In this document: positions 7,155 to 15,759 of the stretch, piece by piece
Layout: every line of letters starts with the position of its first letter
How positions within the stretch are numbered: the first letter of the stretch is position 1
Notes under the pieces: model-generated
What the model was told of the DNA's origin: nothing
Databases searched by the model: none
What the model saw: only the letters and a program-made list of their open reading frames with translations
Assembly (NCBI GenBank): GCA_041650055.1
Contig: JBAZLV010000016.1
Coordinates: forward strand, 1-45,220
Length of the DNA: 45,220 nt
Direction of reading: 5' to 3'
Origin: JBAZLV01 sp041650055
GTDB lineage: Bacteria; Nitrospirota; UBA9217
Made by a program: the position numbers and the translations under genes

Positions 7155-8156
7155 TTATAATGGAAAATGACATGCAACCCGATGCGCATCACCAGTATCA
7201 CGAAGCACGGGCTCGGTCTCAGGATTTGTGCATACATCCGGCCTTCCGTTTGCTGCGTACACCGGGCAGCGCGGAGCAAACCTGCATCCTGAATATGGCC
7301 GCTCATAATCAAAAACTCCCCAGGTTTTTACCTGGCGGGAAGCATCTGATTCCCTGCTTTGCTTTTCGACAAGAGACGACCAGAGAATAGTGGTATAAGG
7401 ATGACGCGCCTTCGTGGCAATCCGGTTCGCGAGTCCGATCTCGACAATTTTTCCAAGATACATAACAGCGACCTTGTGACTGATAAGCTCGACGACCCGC
7501 AAATCATGAGAAATGAAAAGATAGGAAAGTCCGAGATGCTTCTGAAGGTCCTTGAGCAGATTCACAACCTGTGCCTGAATCGACACATCAAGCGCGCTGG
7601 TCGGTTCATCCGCGATGATAAGCCGCGCGCCGACAGACAGAACTCGCGCAATGCCGACACGCCGTTTTTCGCCGCCGGAGAGCTCATGGGGGAAATTTGC
7701 AAGCTTGCTCTTTTTGAGGCTTACCTGGTCCAGCAGATCCTGCATGCGTGCACTCACTTCGGTATCGCTCAACTCATGATGGACTGTGATGGCTTCCTTC
7801 AGAATATCCCGGACCCGCATTTTCGGATTGAGCGCGGCATCCAGGTCCTGAAAGATCATCTGCATTTCTCCGCGGAGATGCAGCAGCTCGTTATGCGACA
7901 TGTGGGTGATGTCCTTGTTGTCAAAAATAATCTTTCCCGAGGTGGGAGGCGTCAGCCGAAGGATTGTTCTTCCGATGGTTGTTTTCCCGCATCCGGATTC
8001 TCCTACGAGTCCTACAGTCTCATTCTGCTTCAAATAAAAACTTACCCCATCGACTGCCGGGATGGACTGGTGTTTTTCTTTCAGCCCAGAAAAAATTCCT
8101 TTTCGATGGGTGAAATGTTTTTTTAAGTCTATAACTTCAAGAATGGTTTTTGGCAT
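7155..8156 (-). CDS. oppF: Oligopeptide ABC transporter ATP-binding protein (OppF-like)
   Basis: 333 residues from ATG 8156, which lies 4 bases after the oppD stop; the open frame extends further upstream but only by overlapping oppD. Walker A GLVGESGCGKTTIG, signature LSGGEKRRVGIARVL and Walker B LIIADEPTSALD are intact. The C terminus has the cysteine-rich CRFAPRCP and VACHFPL segments characteristic of Opp/Dpp ATPases, which may bind an Fe-S cluster. It pairs with OppD to drive peptide import through OppB/OppC. Substrate could also be dipeptides or nickel; family membership is certain but specificity is not. Confidence 0.93.
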   Translation of the reverse strand: MPKTILEVIDLKKHFTHRKGIFSGLKEKHQSIPAVDGVSFYLKQNETVGLVGESGCGKTTIGRTILRLTPPTSGKIIFDNKDITHMSHNELLHLRGEMQMIFQDLDAALNPKMRVRDILKEAITVHHELSDTEVSARMQDLLDQVSLKKSKLANFPHELSGGEKRRVGIARVLSVGARLIIADEPTSALDVSIQAQVVNLLKDLQKHLGLSYLFISHDLRVVELISHKVAVMYLGKIVEIGLANRIATKARHPYTTILWSSLVEKQSRESDASRQVKTWGVFDYERPYSGCRFAPRCPVYAANGRPDVCTNPETEPVLRDTGDAHRVACHFPL

Positions 8157-8160
8157 TGGA

Positions 8161-9258
8161 TTAACTCTCAAATAGCCAGCATCGAATATGATGTCCTTTT
8201 GCAATCTCATGAAGCGGCGGTTCTTCATGCATACACTGTTCACGAATGGCATCGGTACAACGCGAACACCTGTTCTGGAACCGGCATCCCTCCGGAATAT
8301 TGATCGTATCCAGGACATCGCCTTCGATGGCTTTAAGATAACCGTTTTCCGTCAGATTTTCCTCATTCGGGATCGAAGCGAGCAAAGCTTGGGTATACGG
8401 ATGCTTTGCAGATCGGTCACGTGCAAGGACATCTCGGGACGGACCGTATTCGACGATCGTTCCCCCGTACATGACCGCAACGCGTTCGGAAAGCCGTGAA
8501 ATAATGCTGATGTCATGGCTGATCAGAAGAATCGTGATTCCAAATTCTGATTTGAGTTCAGCAAGCAGATCGATAATCTTCGACTGAATCGTTGCATCCA
8601 AGCCGGTGGTTGGTTCATCCGCGATGAGCAAAAGCGGTTCTCCGGCCAGGGCCATGGCAATCATCGCCCGCTGACACATGCCGCCGGAAAGACCATACGG
8701 GTAATTATCAAACCGCAACCGAGGAGAATCGATCTTGACCCGGTCAAGCCAGGTGAGCGCCCGTTCGCGAGCTTCCTCCGGATTGGTGACGGACGTGTGC
8801 AGAAGGATGGATTCCATGATCTGCTTGCCGACGGGCTGAAAGGGATTTAATGATGATTTTGGATTTTGAAAGATCATGCCGATCTTTTTTCCGCGAATGT
8901 CTCTCATAATCTTGTCGACGTTTTTTTCCCAGCCGACCAGATCTTTGTTTACCTGCATGATCCGGTTGTTCTGTCCGGAGACCGTTACATAGGTATCGAG
9001 ATGTTCGAGCAGGTTCTGGATGGTGCCATTCGTTTTAAAATGAATGTTTCCACGGATTACGCCGGGGCCTTCGCTGATAAGACCCATGATCGAAAGTGCG
9101 GTGATGCTTTTGCCGCTCCCGCTTTCACCGACCAGTCCAAGCGTTTCTCCTTCTGCAATATCAAAAGCCACCCCGTCTACCGACCGGATAAAAGCCTGTT
9201 TGCCGGATGAGTAAAAGTACGTATGCAAGTTGTCAACGTGAAGAAGAGGCGCAGTCAT
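8161..9258 (-). CDS. oppD: Oligopeptide ABC transporter ATP-binding protein (OppD-like), with an insertion
   Basis: 365 residues from ATG 9258, whose ATGA overlaps the oppC stop and indicates translational coupling. Walker A GLVGESGSGKS, Q-loop MIFQNPKSSLNP, signature LSGGMCQRAMIAMAL and Walker B LLIADEPTTGLD are present. The segment between Walker A and Q-loop is about 30 residues longer than in DppD-type proteins: residues including LEHLDTYVTVSGQNNRIM precede IRGKKIGMIFQ. The C terminus has the Cys-rich GCRFQNRCSRC region. The inserted segment may be a regulatory or contact loop. Confidence 0.93.
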   Translation of the reverse strand: MTAPLLHVDNLHTYFYSSGKQAFIRSVDGVAFDIAEGETLGLVGESGSGKSITALSIMGLISEGPGVIRGNIHFKTNGTIQNLLEHLDTYVTVSGQNNRIMQVNKDLVGWEKNVDKIMRDIRGKKIGMIFQNPKSSLNPFQPVGKQIMESILLHTSVTNPEEARERALTWLDRVKIDSPRLRFDNYPYGLSGGMCQRAMIAMALAGEPLLLIADEPTTGLDATIQSKIIDLLAELKSEFGITILLISHDISIISRLSERVAVMYGGTIVEYGPSRDVLARDRSAKHPYTQALLASIPNEENLTENGYLKAIEGDVLDTINIPEGCRFQNRCSRCTDAIREQCMHEEPPLHEIAKGHHIRCWLFES

Positions 9259-10151
9259 GAACCTTTTTTCCTGCCTTCTAAGATATTGTTCAACCCATCT
9301 CCCAAGAGATGAAAGCCGAGGATGGTAAATAGAATCGCAAGCGCAGGAGCAGTAGAAGGCCAGAACTTTCCCTGCATAAGGTAGTTGGCGCCTGACTGAA
9401 CCATGTTTCCCCATGATGCTGCGGGTTCCTGTACCCCGAATCCAAGATAGCTCAGGGATGTTTCAATCAAAATTGCCTCTGCCATTCCCAGAGTCGCCTG
9501 GATAACGAGCAGGGCTCTGCAATGATGCCAGAGAATATGTTTCATGATGATCGTCTTGAGCGGAATCCCGAGGGCGATATCGGCCTCAATGAAATTCTTT
9601 TCTTTCAGAAAAAGAATTTTATTTTTAATAAGAGATGAAACCACTGGCACATTTGTCAGTCCTACCACAAACATAATGTAATAGATGTTCGGTTTAAAGG
9701 CCGCAATGACAAGCAGGATCAGAACCAGCCGGGGAAACGAATCCACCAGATTTACGAAGTAGGTTATGGACGTATCCCACAATCCTCCGCGATATCCGGC
9801 AATGACTCCGAGCACGGTCCCGAAATAGAGCGCGATGAAAACAGCGAGCAATCCAGGAAGAAAATACGCCTGAATCCCGACAATAAGCCGTGAGAGCATG
9901 TCTCTGCCCATGAAGTCTGTGCCAAGAACATGCCCGGTGGTTCCTGGGGGAGCCATCATCAAATTGAGATCGATATCCTGGGGGTCATAGGGCAAGAGCT
10001 TAAGCGATCCGGCAATATAGGAACCGACCACAAGAAGAACGATGAACAACCCATACGCCACATACAGAAGATCCACCTTGTCCGCCTTTTTCCAGAGCGG
10101 AATTTCAGGAAGGTCAGTGACTTCAAGAGAGTGTTGGGAGTAGGTTTTCAT
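9255..10151 (-). CDS. oppC: Oligopeptide ABC transporter permease (OppC/DppC-like)
   Basis: 298 residues. An N-terminal membrane segment (about residues 30-50) is followed by a periplasmic stretch with HVLGTDFMGRDMLSRLIVG, a hallmark of DppC/OppC proteins. Five more hydrophobic segments follow, and the EAA loop contacting the ATPases reads IEADIALGIPLKTIIMKHILWH. The ending SYLGFGVQEPAASWGNMV is also characteristic. Its stop overlaps oppD's start. An 84-bp gap with repeat units separates it from oppB. Confidence 0.95.
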   Translation of the reverse strand: MKTYSQHSLEVTDLPEIPLWKKADKVDLLYVAYGLFIVLLVVGSYIAGSLKLLPYDPQDIDLNLMMAPPGTTGHVLGTDFMGRDMLSRLIVGIQAYFLPGLLAVFIALYFGTVLGVIAGYRGGLWDTSITYFVNLVDSFPRLVLILLVIAAFKPNIYYIMFVVGLTNVPVVSSLIKNKILFLKEKNFIEADIALGIPLKTIIMKHILWHHCRALLVIQATLGMAEAILIETSLSYLGFGVQEPAASWGNMVQSGANYLMQGKFWPSTAPALAILFTILGFHLLGDGLNNILEGRKKGS

Positions 10152-10160
10152 AATAAAGTC

Positions 10161-10232
10161 GATACCAGATGCCGGATACCAGATACCGGATAAAAAAATT
10201 ATCTTGCATCCGGCATCATGAATCAGGCATCG
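10161..10232. repeat. Short interspersed repeat units between oppB and oppC
   Basis: Left arm 10161-10192 is built of GATACCAGATGCCGGAT-type units. After an A-run, a roughly inverted right arm follows (GCATCCGGCATCATG, then ATCAGGCATC at 10222-10231). The gap between hemE and hemH (39705-39790) carries the same kind of arms and the same ATCAGGCATC word. Both copies sit in gaps between co-directional genes. Confidence 0.6.
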
Positions 10233-10235
10233 GTT

Positions 10236-11201
10236 TCATTCTTTCGACGCTCGTGGATTTACTGCAACATACAAAAGCCGCTGGAACAGACTTCCCATGC
10301 GCACAAAGACCGCCGCAAGAATTGCGATTCCCATGATGATCGGATAATCACGATCCTGCGCCGCCTGCCATGCCATGCGACCCATTCCCGGCCAGTTAAA
10401 TATTTGTTCAACAATGACGGCACCGCCAAGAAAGAAAGGAATTTTTGCTGAGATGATGCCGCTTACGGGAAGCAAAAATCCTTCCTTGAATGAATGTTTC
10501 CAGATAGGAGCGCCTTTTGCGCGTGCAGTCCGGATATAATCTTCGGAAAGAACGCGTCCCATCTCTGTTCGCAGCGAGCGGATGACTTCACTGATCGTTC
10601 CATTCCCTACGCCAAGCACGATGATGGGGAGCAGTGGATACAGCCAGCGGTATTTCTGCCCACCGCCGGAATAGCCGAACGCGAGCGGAAACAATCCAAG
10701 GGTATGCATGAAGAAATAAATTACGATGTACCCGAGCCAGAAGACCGGTATTGCGGAAATAATATACGCGCCCATGGTAAGCGGCCATGATATCTTATTA
10801 ATACCACGGACCGAGGAATAGAGCGCTATGGGAACAGCGATAATCAGCGTAACGAGCATGGATCCGATCGTGAGGATGAGCGTATTCAGCCCCACCCGCA
10901 GCACTTCTGAAAGCACGGGGAGCCCGGTCCTGATTGATGTTCCGAAATTCCCGTGCAGCATTCCCCAGAACCATGCCCAATATTGTGCATACCAGGATTG
11001 CGGAACGCCGAGCGCTTCACGAACACCGGCACGCGCTTCGGGAGACAACAGCTGGCCTTCAATCAGGAGGCTGAACGGATCTCCGGGAGCGAGGTACAGA
11101 ATGATAAAGACAACGAGACTGACCCCGAAGAGCAGAAACGCGGTGATCATCAATTCCCGGGACAGAACCCGGGCAATAGGGCGGATTGCTGAAAACTTCA
11201 T
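10236..11201 (-). CDS. oppB: Oligopeptide ABC transporter permease (OppB/DppB-like)
   Basis: 321 residues. The first membrane helix (about 15-37) is followed by APGDPFSLLIEG and GNFGTSIRTGLPVLSEV, both typical of OppB/DppB periplasmic segments. Later helices and the EAA loop DYIRTARAKGAPIWKHSFKE (about 228-247) follow, ending with IFNWPGMGRMAWQAAQDRDYPIIMG, which is diagnostic for the family. It forms the membrane channel with OppC. A stable hairpin lies in the 129-bp gap from oppA. Confidence 0.95.
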   Translation of the reverse strand: MKFSAIRPIARVLSRELMITAFLLFGVSLVVFIILYLAPGDPFSLLIEGQLLSPEARAGVREALGVPQSWYAQYWAWFWGMLHGNFGTSIRTGLPVLSEVLRVGLNTLILTIGSMLVTLIIAVPIALYSSVRGINKISWPLTMGAYIISAIPVFWLGYIVIYFFMHTLGLFPLAFGYSGGGQKYRWLYPLLPIIVLGVGNGTISEVIRSLRTEMGRVLSEDYIRTARAKGAPIWKHSFKEGFLLPVSGIISAKIPFFLGGAVIVEQIFNWPGMGRMAWQAAQDRDYPIIMGIAILAAVFVRMGSLFQRLLYVAVNPRASKE

Positions 11202-11231
11202 AGAATTTTTCCAGGTCCCTTACAAAAAATC

Positions 11232-11280
11232 GAAAACAAAAAATTCAATGTGCCCTCTCCGCTAAAAAAGAGAGGGCACA
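11232..11280 (-). terminator. Hairpin between oppA and oppB, possible partial terminator
   Basis: TGTGCCCTCTC (11249-11259) and GAGAGGGCACA (11270-11280) form a perfect 11-bp stem with a 10-base loop. Reading the minus strand, the hairpin is followed by TTGAATTTTTTGTTTT, an interrupted U-tract. This could partly terminate or stabilise the upstream mRNA so that the binding protein is made in excess over the permease. Confidence 0.6.
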
Positions 11281-11330
11281 AGGAGGGAGGAGCTCATTCA
11301 ATTACGAGCAATAACGTTCATGTTCATGCG

Positions 11331-12947
11331 TCATTTTTGATCTCGTTCTCCGATAAACCATTCATCCGCAAATGAGAAGAACTTATACGGATGAATGGCA
11401 ACATGCCGGATTTTATCCCGATATGCGGCATAATTCGTGAGTGTCCAGAGGAAGGTATACGGATTTTCCTCGGCAAGGATCGCGTGAAGTCTTCGATTAA
11501 TCGTCCGTCTTTTTTCATGATCAAGGGTGAGTTTGCTTTCATTGATCAACCCGTCCACTTCAGGATTCGAATAGCTGATGAAATTGTTCTTCCAGTATCC
11601 GATTTCGCCGGAATGAAACAAGGAGGAAATATCAGCCGAATCATCGAAGACCCACGAAGCGAATACGATGTCGTAATCATGTTCCAGGAAGACGTCTTCC
11701 TTCCAGGCCTGCCATTCCTTGAATGCAACCTGAATGTCGACGCCGGTATTCTTAAGATAATTTTTAAAGGCAAGCACAACCCGCTTGACTGCTTCGCTTT
11801 CTTTTTCAATCGGAACTTTCAAGACGAGCGAGAGTTTTTTGCCGTCTTTCTGCATGATGCCGTCGGACCCAGGGGTAAAGCCGGCCTCGTTTAGCAGCTG
11901 CCGGGCTTTAACCGGATCAAAGGAGATTGGCTGGACTTCCAGATTATACGCCCAGCTTCCCGGCGCAAACGGACCGGAGATGAGCGTTCCCTGGCCGTTA
12001 AAGAATGAGTCGAGCATTTCCTGGCGATTCACTGCATAGGTGAATGCCTGCCGCACTCGTTTGTCGGCAAGCAGGGGATTCCGCATATTGTACCCGAAGA
12101 ATGAATACGAGAGCGCATTATACGGCTGGAGGATAAAGCGCCTGTCGCCCTGGACTTCGGGAATATCGCGCGGATTCACGAGCACGATCATGTCAATGGC
12201 ATTGAACATGAGCGCCTGGGTCATGATGTTCTGATCTGCAAACGGTTTTGATATGAACTTGTCGAGATGGGGTCTGCCCTTGAAATAGGCATCATTTGCA
12301 ACCAGGATGATTTCCCGGTCAGCGGTAATGTTCCGTAATATATACGGACCGGTCCCGATGGGATGCTGGACAAAGGGATCTTCCCGGGTAAGAAAAAGAG
12401 GATTTGCGGGCCCGTGTTTTGGAATGATCTTGAAACTGAATTTTGCCAGAGCGTTCAGGATCGGCCGCTTCAGGGTAAACCGGACGGTATACTCATCCAG
12501 CTTTTCGACTGTATCAATAAATTCATACCGCACCTTGAGCGGCGTGATGGTTTTTGGATGCATCATGATCTTGTAGGTAAAGAGAACATCATCCGCTGTG
12601 AATGGTTTTGCTTCTTCGCCTTCCCGCGAATGCCACAGTACGTCTTTTCGCAAAAGAAAGGTATACGTACGGCCGTCGCGCGACAGTTCCCAGCGCTGGG
12701 CGAGTTCCGGCACGATTTCCTGCTTTTCATTGATTCCCACCAGACCGTTAAACACCAGTTCGGTTATGCGGAGAGAGATCATTTCATTACTCGTTACCGG
12801 ATCGAGCGTGGCCGGTCTTCCATATTCTCCATAATTCAGGGTGCCGCCGTCCGGCCTGCCGTCTTTTTTGCGTTCTGCTCCAGCCTGCGGTGAGATAAGG
12901 AATGCCGCCGCGATGAGTATCAGCACAACCAAAAGCACCTTTTTCAT
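11331..12947 (-). CDS. oppA: Peptide ABC transporter substrate-binding protein (SBP family 5)
   Basis: 538 residues from ATG 12947 preceded by AAGGAGG; an in-frame ATG at 12998 lacks a ribosome site and would break the signal peptide. The N terminus MKKVLLVVLILIAAAFLISPQAGA is a Sec signal with probable cleavage after AGA, and there is no lipobox Cys. Family 5 features are present: the LNYGEYGRPATLDPVTSNEM start, WELSRDGRTYTFLLRKDVLWH with FTADDVLFTYK, and DKRVRQAFTYAVNRQEML. It delivers peptides (or another family 5 ligand) to OppB/C. Its 63-bp spacing from the TPR gene upstream suggests the operon continues from the envelope genes. Confidence 0.92.
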   Translation of the reverse strand: MKKVLLVVLILIAAAFLISPQAGAERKKDGRPDGGTLNYGEYGRPATLDPVTSNEMISLRITELVFNGLVGINEKQEIVPELAQRWELSRDGRTYTFLLRKDVLWHSREGEEAKPFTADDVLFTYKIMMHPKTITPLKVRYEFIDTVEKLDEYTVRFTLKRPILNALAKFSFKIIPKHGPANPLFLTREDPFVQHPIGTGPYILRNITADREIILVANDAYFKGRPHLDKFISKPFADQNIMTQALMFNAIDMIVLVNPRDIPEVQGDRRFILQPYNALSYSFFGYNMRNPLLADKRVRQAFTYAVNRQEMLDSFFNGQGTLISGPFAPGSWAYNLEVQPISFDPVKARQLLNEAGFTPGSDGIMQKDGKKLSLVLKVPIEKESEAVKRVVLAFKNYLKNTGVDIQVAFKEWQAWKEDVFLEHDYDIVFASWVFDDSADISSLFHSGEIGYWKNNFISYSNPEVDGLINESKLTLDHEKRRTINRRLHAILAEENPYTFLWTLTNYAAYRDKIRHVAIHPYKFFSFADEWFIGERDQK

Positions 12948-13010
12948 GATTTCCTCCTTGACACGACAGATGCAAATCCTTGTTGTTTTAATCTGCATCC
13001 TGATTTTTAT

Positions 13011-14477
13011 CTAGAAAATTTTAACATCTCCGGCGCTCTTCTGCTCCATGGCATACACGCCCTGCATGACTTCCTGAATCTGGCGCACGACCGGGAACTG
13101 CTTGCTCATTTCAAAATAAATTTCGAGCGCTTCTGAGAATTTTTTGCTCTGGTAGTACATGCCGGCAAGATTCACGAGAAGCACCGGATCATTATATTCT
13201 ATCTTGTTTTTGTTGCTTTTGTCCCGACCCGCTTCCATGAAGGCAAGCGCCTTCAGTGGTTTTTTCTTCACGCGATAGTAGGTTCCGAGCGCACTATTCA
13301 AACCTGACATCGTTCTTCCTTTGCCGGAGGCGACGCCTGTTTCCGACCGCTTGACGATCTGACTGCATTCAGTTTCGGCGCGGACGCATGCGTCGAGCAG
13401 CGCTGCATTCAGATCCGGATCGAACGGCTGTTTGCGGCCAAGTTCATTCCAGATGGCAAATGCTTCCGTTCGCCGCCCTTTCCTATATTCCTCGAAGGCC
13501 TGCCAGACCCGCATCCGATCCTGATACTTTGCCGGCAACTGCCTGGTTCCGGAAAAATCAACTTGTTTGCGGTTTTTGTCATATGCACTCAACGCATATG
13601 CTTCACTTATATAGTAGGTTGCGGGATCCTTTACTCCAGGATCAGCGAGTGCCTTTTCAAGCCGTGCAATGCTTGCCTGGGAATAGAGTGTTGCCAGAAG
13701 CCCGATAAGGGACGGGTCATAAAAATGAATGATCTTGGTTCTGCTGATAGTTTCCTTATAGGAGTACGCCTTCATATCCGAATGGCTGACTAATGCAAGT
13801 CCTTTATCAATACGTCCGTCCTTCACATAGATGGCAAGAGCGTTTCTGATCATACGCAGGGAAGGAGTCTTGCCCGATTTTTTGAGTGCAGCTAGACTTT
13901 CATCCAGGAGAACTGACGGATTTCTATCCTGCAATCCAGCCATGCTATAGACCGAAGCCCGTTCTGCATTCAATTCAGGATTTTCGCTGTTAACGCTTTT
14001 CCAAAGCGTTTCTGCTTTTTGCTTATCCCCAAGCCGAAAGTGGCAGTACCCCAGATTGATCTTTGCGAGGTCCCGATACCCTGCGCTGACTTTTTCATCA
14101 GCAGAGAATGATTCGAGATGGGAAACTGCTGTCTCGTGTTTTCCTGCTTCCATGAGCGATAAACCCATATACAAATCCGCAAACCTGCTTTTTCCTTTTC
14201 CGCGGATTCTGGCGAGTTTTTTGAGATATTCCTGGGAGACTGCGAGAGATTCGCGGTAGAGCTTGTAATGCAGCCGGGCATTCTGCAAATAGATCATACC
14301 CAGAGTCAAATCCGCAGCCCCGTGCTTATGAGAAGCATCTGCGGTAAGAACTCGGGTTGCTTCTTCATACCGGTGTTTTTCGTATAGTTTCATTGCACGT
14401 TCCACCGGAGTGTCGGCGGCATACACGGGAACACTGGATCCAAATACGATGAGAAGAAAAAAGAAAAGGAAGTTCAT
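13011..14477 (-). CDS. Secreted TPR-repeat protein of unknown function
   Basis: 488 residues from ATG 14477, with AAGGAG 6 bases upstream (this Shine-Dalgarno lies inside a longer open frame starting at 14495). A Sec signal peptide (MNFLFFFLLIVFGSSVPVYA) predicts a periplasmic protein. The rest is helical with TPR-like units: ERAMKLYEKHRYEEATRVL near the N terminus, INLGYCHFRLGDKQKAETLWKSV, WQAFEEYRKGRRTEAFAIWNELG and LVNLAGMYYQSKKFSEALEIYFEMS near the C terminus. TPRs usually mediate protein contacts, so it may scaffold the products of the neighbouring envelope genes. No closer homologue is recognised. Confidence 0.82.
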   Translation of the reverse strand: MNFLFFFLLIVFGSSVPVYAADTPVERAMKLYEKHRYEEATRVLTADASHKHGAADLTLGMIYLQNARLHYKLYRESLAVSQEYLKKLARIRGKGKSRFADLYMGLSLMEAGKHETAVSHLESFSADEKVSAGYRDLAKINLGYCHFRLGDKQKAETLWKSVNSENPELNAERASVYSMAGLQDRNPSVLLDESLAALKKSGKTPSLRMIRNALAIYVKDGRIDKGLALVSHSDMKAYSYKETISRTKIIHFYDPSLIGLLATLYSQASIARLEKALADPGVKDPATYYISEAYALSAYDKNRKQVDFSGTRQLPAKYQDRMRVWQAFEEYRKGRRTEAFAIWNELGRKQPFDPDLNAALLDACVRAETECSQIVKRSETGVASGKGRTMSGLNSALGTYYRVKKKPLKALAFMEAGRDKSNKNKIEYNDPVLLVNLAGMYYQSKKFSEALEIYFEMSKQFPVVRQIQEVMQGVYAMEQKSAGDVKIF

Positions 14478-14508
14478 AATCCGCTCCTTCAGCATAACGA
14501 GGGATTTT

Positions 14509-15744
14509 TTACTGTTTGAGCTTCATAACAAAAATATGGTCCCACTGGTTAACCTGTGCGCGAAACGCTATTGCTCCATCTGAAGAACAGGATATGTCGT
14601 GGTTCATTTTGGTATTCGTTCGTATGAGACTGCTGCCTTTGTCCCTGATGTCTGCAAGGTGAATGGGGTTATACCCCTGCCGGTCGTTTTTGACATAGAC
14701 GATTCGCGCACTGTCCGGCATCCAGGCAGGACCTCGCTCCATGTCCGGGACTACGTCCCGGGCAATGATTTTTGCTGATAATCCGGGTCCTGATAAAGAA
14801 TCGGTTCCGTCTGAGGAAATTACGAGGAGCGACCACATCGGAGCCTCTTTATGATCGCTTACATTCGAGTAAAATGCGATCTTCGTTCCATCCGGCGACC
14901 AGACCGGCCTCAAGTCATCCCATTCCCAGGAGGTAAGAGGCTTAAGCGTTTCTTTTGGTTTTGCAACATCAGTGATTACATAAATATCGTGATTTTCATT
15001 GCTGCCATGAATCATTGCTATCTTTTTCCCGTCAGGAGACCACTGCGGATACAGATACGGTTTTTCTCCGGTCGTAAGACGGGTGAGCCGCAGGGTCGCG
15101 CCATTCAGGATATACAGATCGCCTTTTCCGGTTCTGCCGGAAACGAAAACAATGTTCTCGGACACGGGAGACCAATGCGCATGCCCGTTTTTTTCCTTGT
15201 AATTTGTGAGCTGGCGTGTCGTCGTTGTCGCGGCACTGCTGATCTCACGCATATACAGATTATAATCGCCTTCGCCGCCGTTACTCATGAAGACCACCCG
15301 GTTTCCGGTGGGTGACCATGAGATACCCGCATTGTAGCTCGTTTCCTCGTACACGCCAGGAAAGAAAAATTTCATCTCATTCCTGAGCTCGGATGCCTGG
15401 ACGTAGATCGTCTGGATCAGTGTCCCGTCAGGCCGGGTGATAATGATTTCCTTTTTATCGCCGATGCTCCGTTCAAAAGCAATCAGATTCCCCTGCGGAG
15501 ACCAGACCGGGTTTGCGTCATTCCTTCCCGGCTCGATTGCTACAAGCGGTTTTATGGACAGGGGCTCAATGGTTCCCTGATTCTTTTCAGGATTTACGGT
15601 TCCTGTTGGCAGGGAAACCACGGGACGGCTTGCTATTCCATTCGTCAGCGAGGGAGCGGACATTGGCTGAGTCTGCATACCCGCTCCTGCTAATCCCAGT
15701 GCCAGAATCATATTTCCCACTATGCAAACATGCTTTGCCTTCAC
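14509..15744 (-). CDS. Exported TolB-like beta-propeller protein (PD40 repeats)
   Basis: 411 residues. The N terminus has a basic start and hydrophobic stretch (VCIVGNMILALGLAGAGM), probably a signal peptide, followed by a low-complexity linker. Six or so propeller repeats follow with the PD40 signature NPVWSPQGNLIAFE, GISWSPTGNRVVFMS, HAHWSPVSENIVFVSG, YPQWSPDGKKIAMIH, RPVWSPDGTKIAFYS and GPAWMPDSARIVYVK. This matches the TolB C-terminal propeller, but the TolB N-terminal domain is missing, so it is not TolB itself. It probably binds a periplasmic partner. It lies 31 bases from the TPR gene and 15 bases from the PEGA-protein gene. Confidence 0.85.
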   Translation of the reverse strand: MKAKHVCIVGNMILALGLAGAGMQTQPMSAPSLTNGIASRPVVSLPTGTVNPEKNQGTIEPLSIKPLVAIEPGRNDANPVWSPQGNLIAFERSIGDKKEIIITRPDGTLIQTIYVQASELRNEMKFFFPGVYEETSYNAGISWSPTGNRVVFMSNGGEGDYNLYMREISSAATTTTRQLTNYKEKNGHAHWSPVSENIVFVSGRTGKGDLYILNGATLRLTRLTTGEKPYLYPQWSPDGKKIAMIHGSNENHDIYVITDVAKPKETLKPLTSWEWDDLRPVWSPDGTKIAFYSNVSDHKEAPMWSLLVISSDGTDSLSGPGLSAKIIARDVVPDMERGPAWMPDSARIVYVKNDRQGYNPIHLADIRDKGSSLIRTNTKMNHDISCSSDGAIAFRAQVNQWDHIFVMKLKQ

Positions 15745-15759
15745 GCATTTCCCCGGTTG

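Noticed and set aside
7359..8126. 255-codon open frame on the plus strand inside oppF
   Set aside because: Fully antisense to an ABC ATPase with intact motifs; no recognisable domain or start signal.
14509..15744. Annotation as TolB proper
   Set aside because: Only PD40 propeller repeats are present; the TolB N-terminal domain and neighbouring tol/pal genes are absent.
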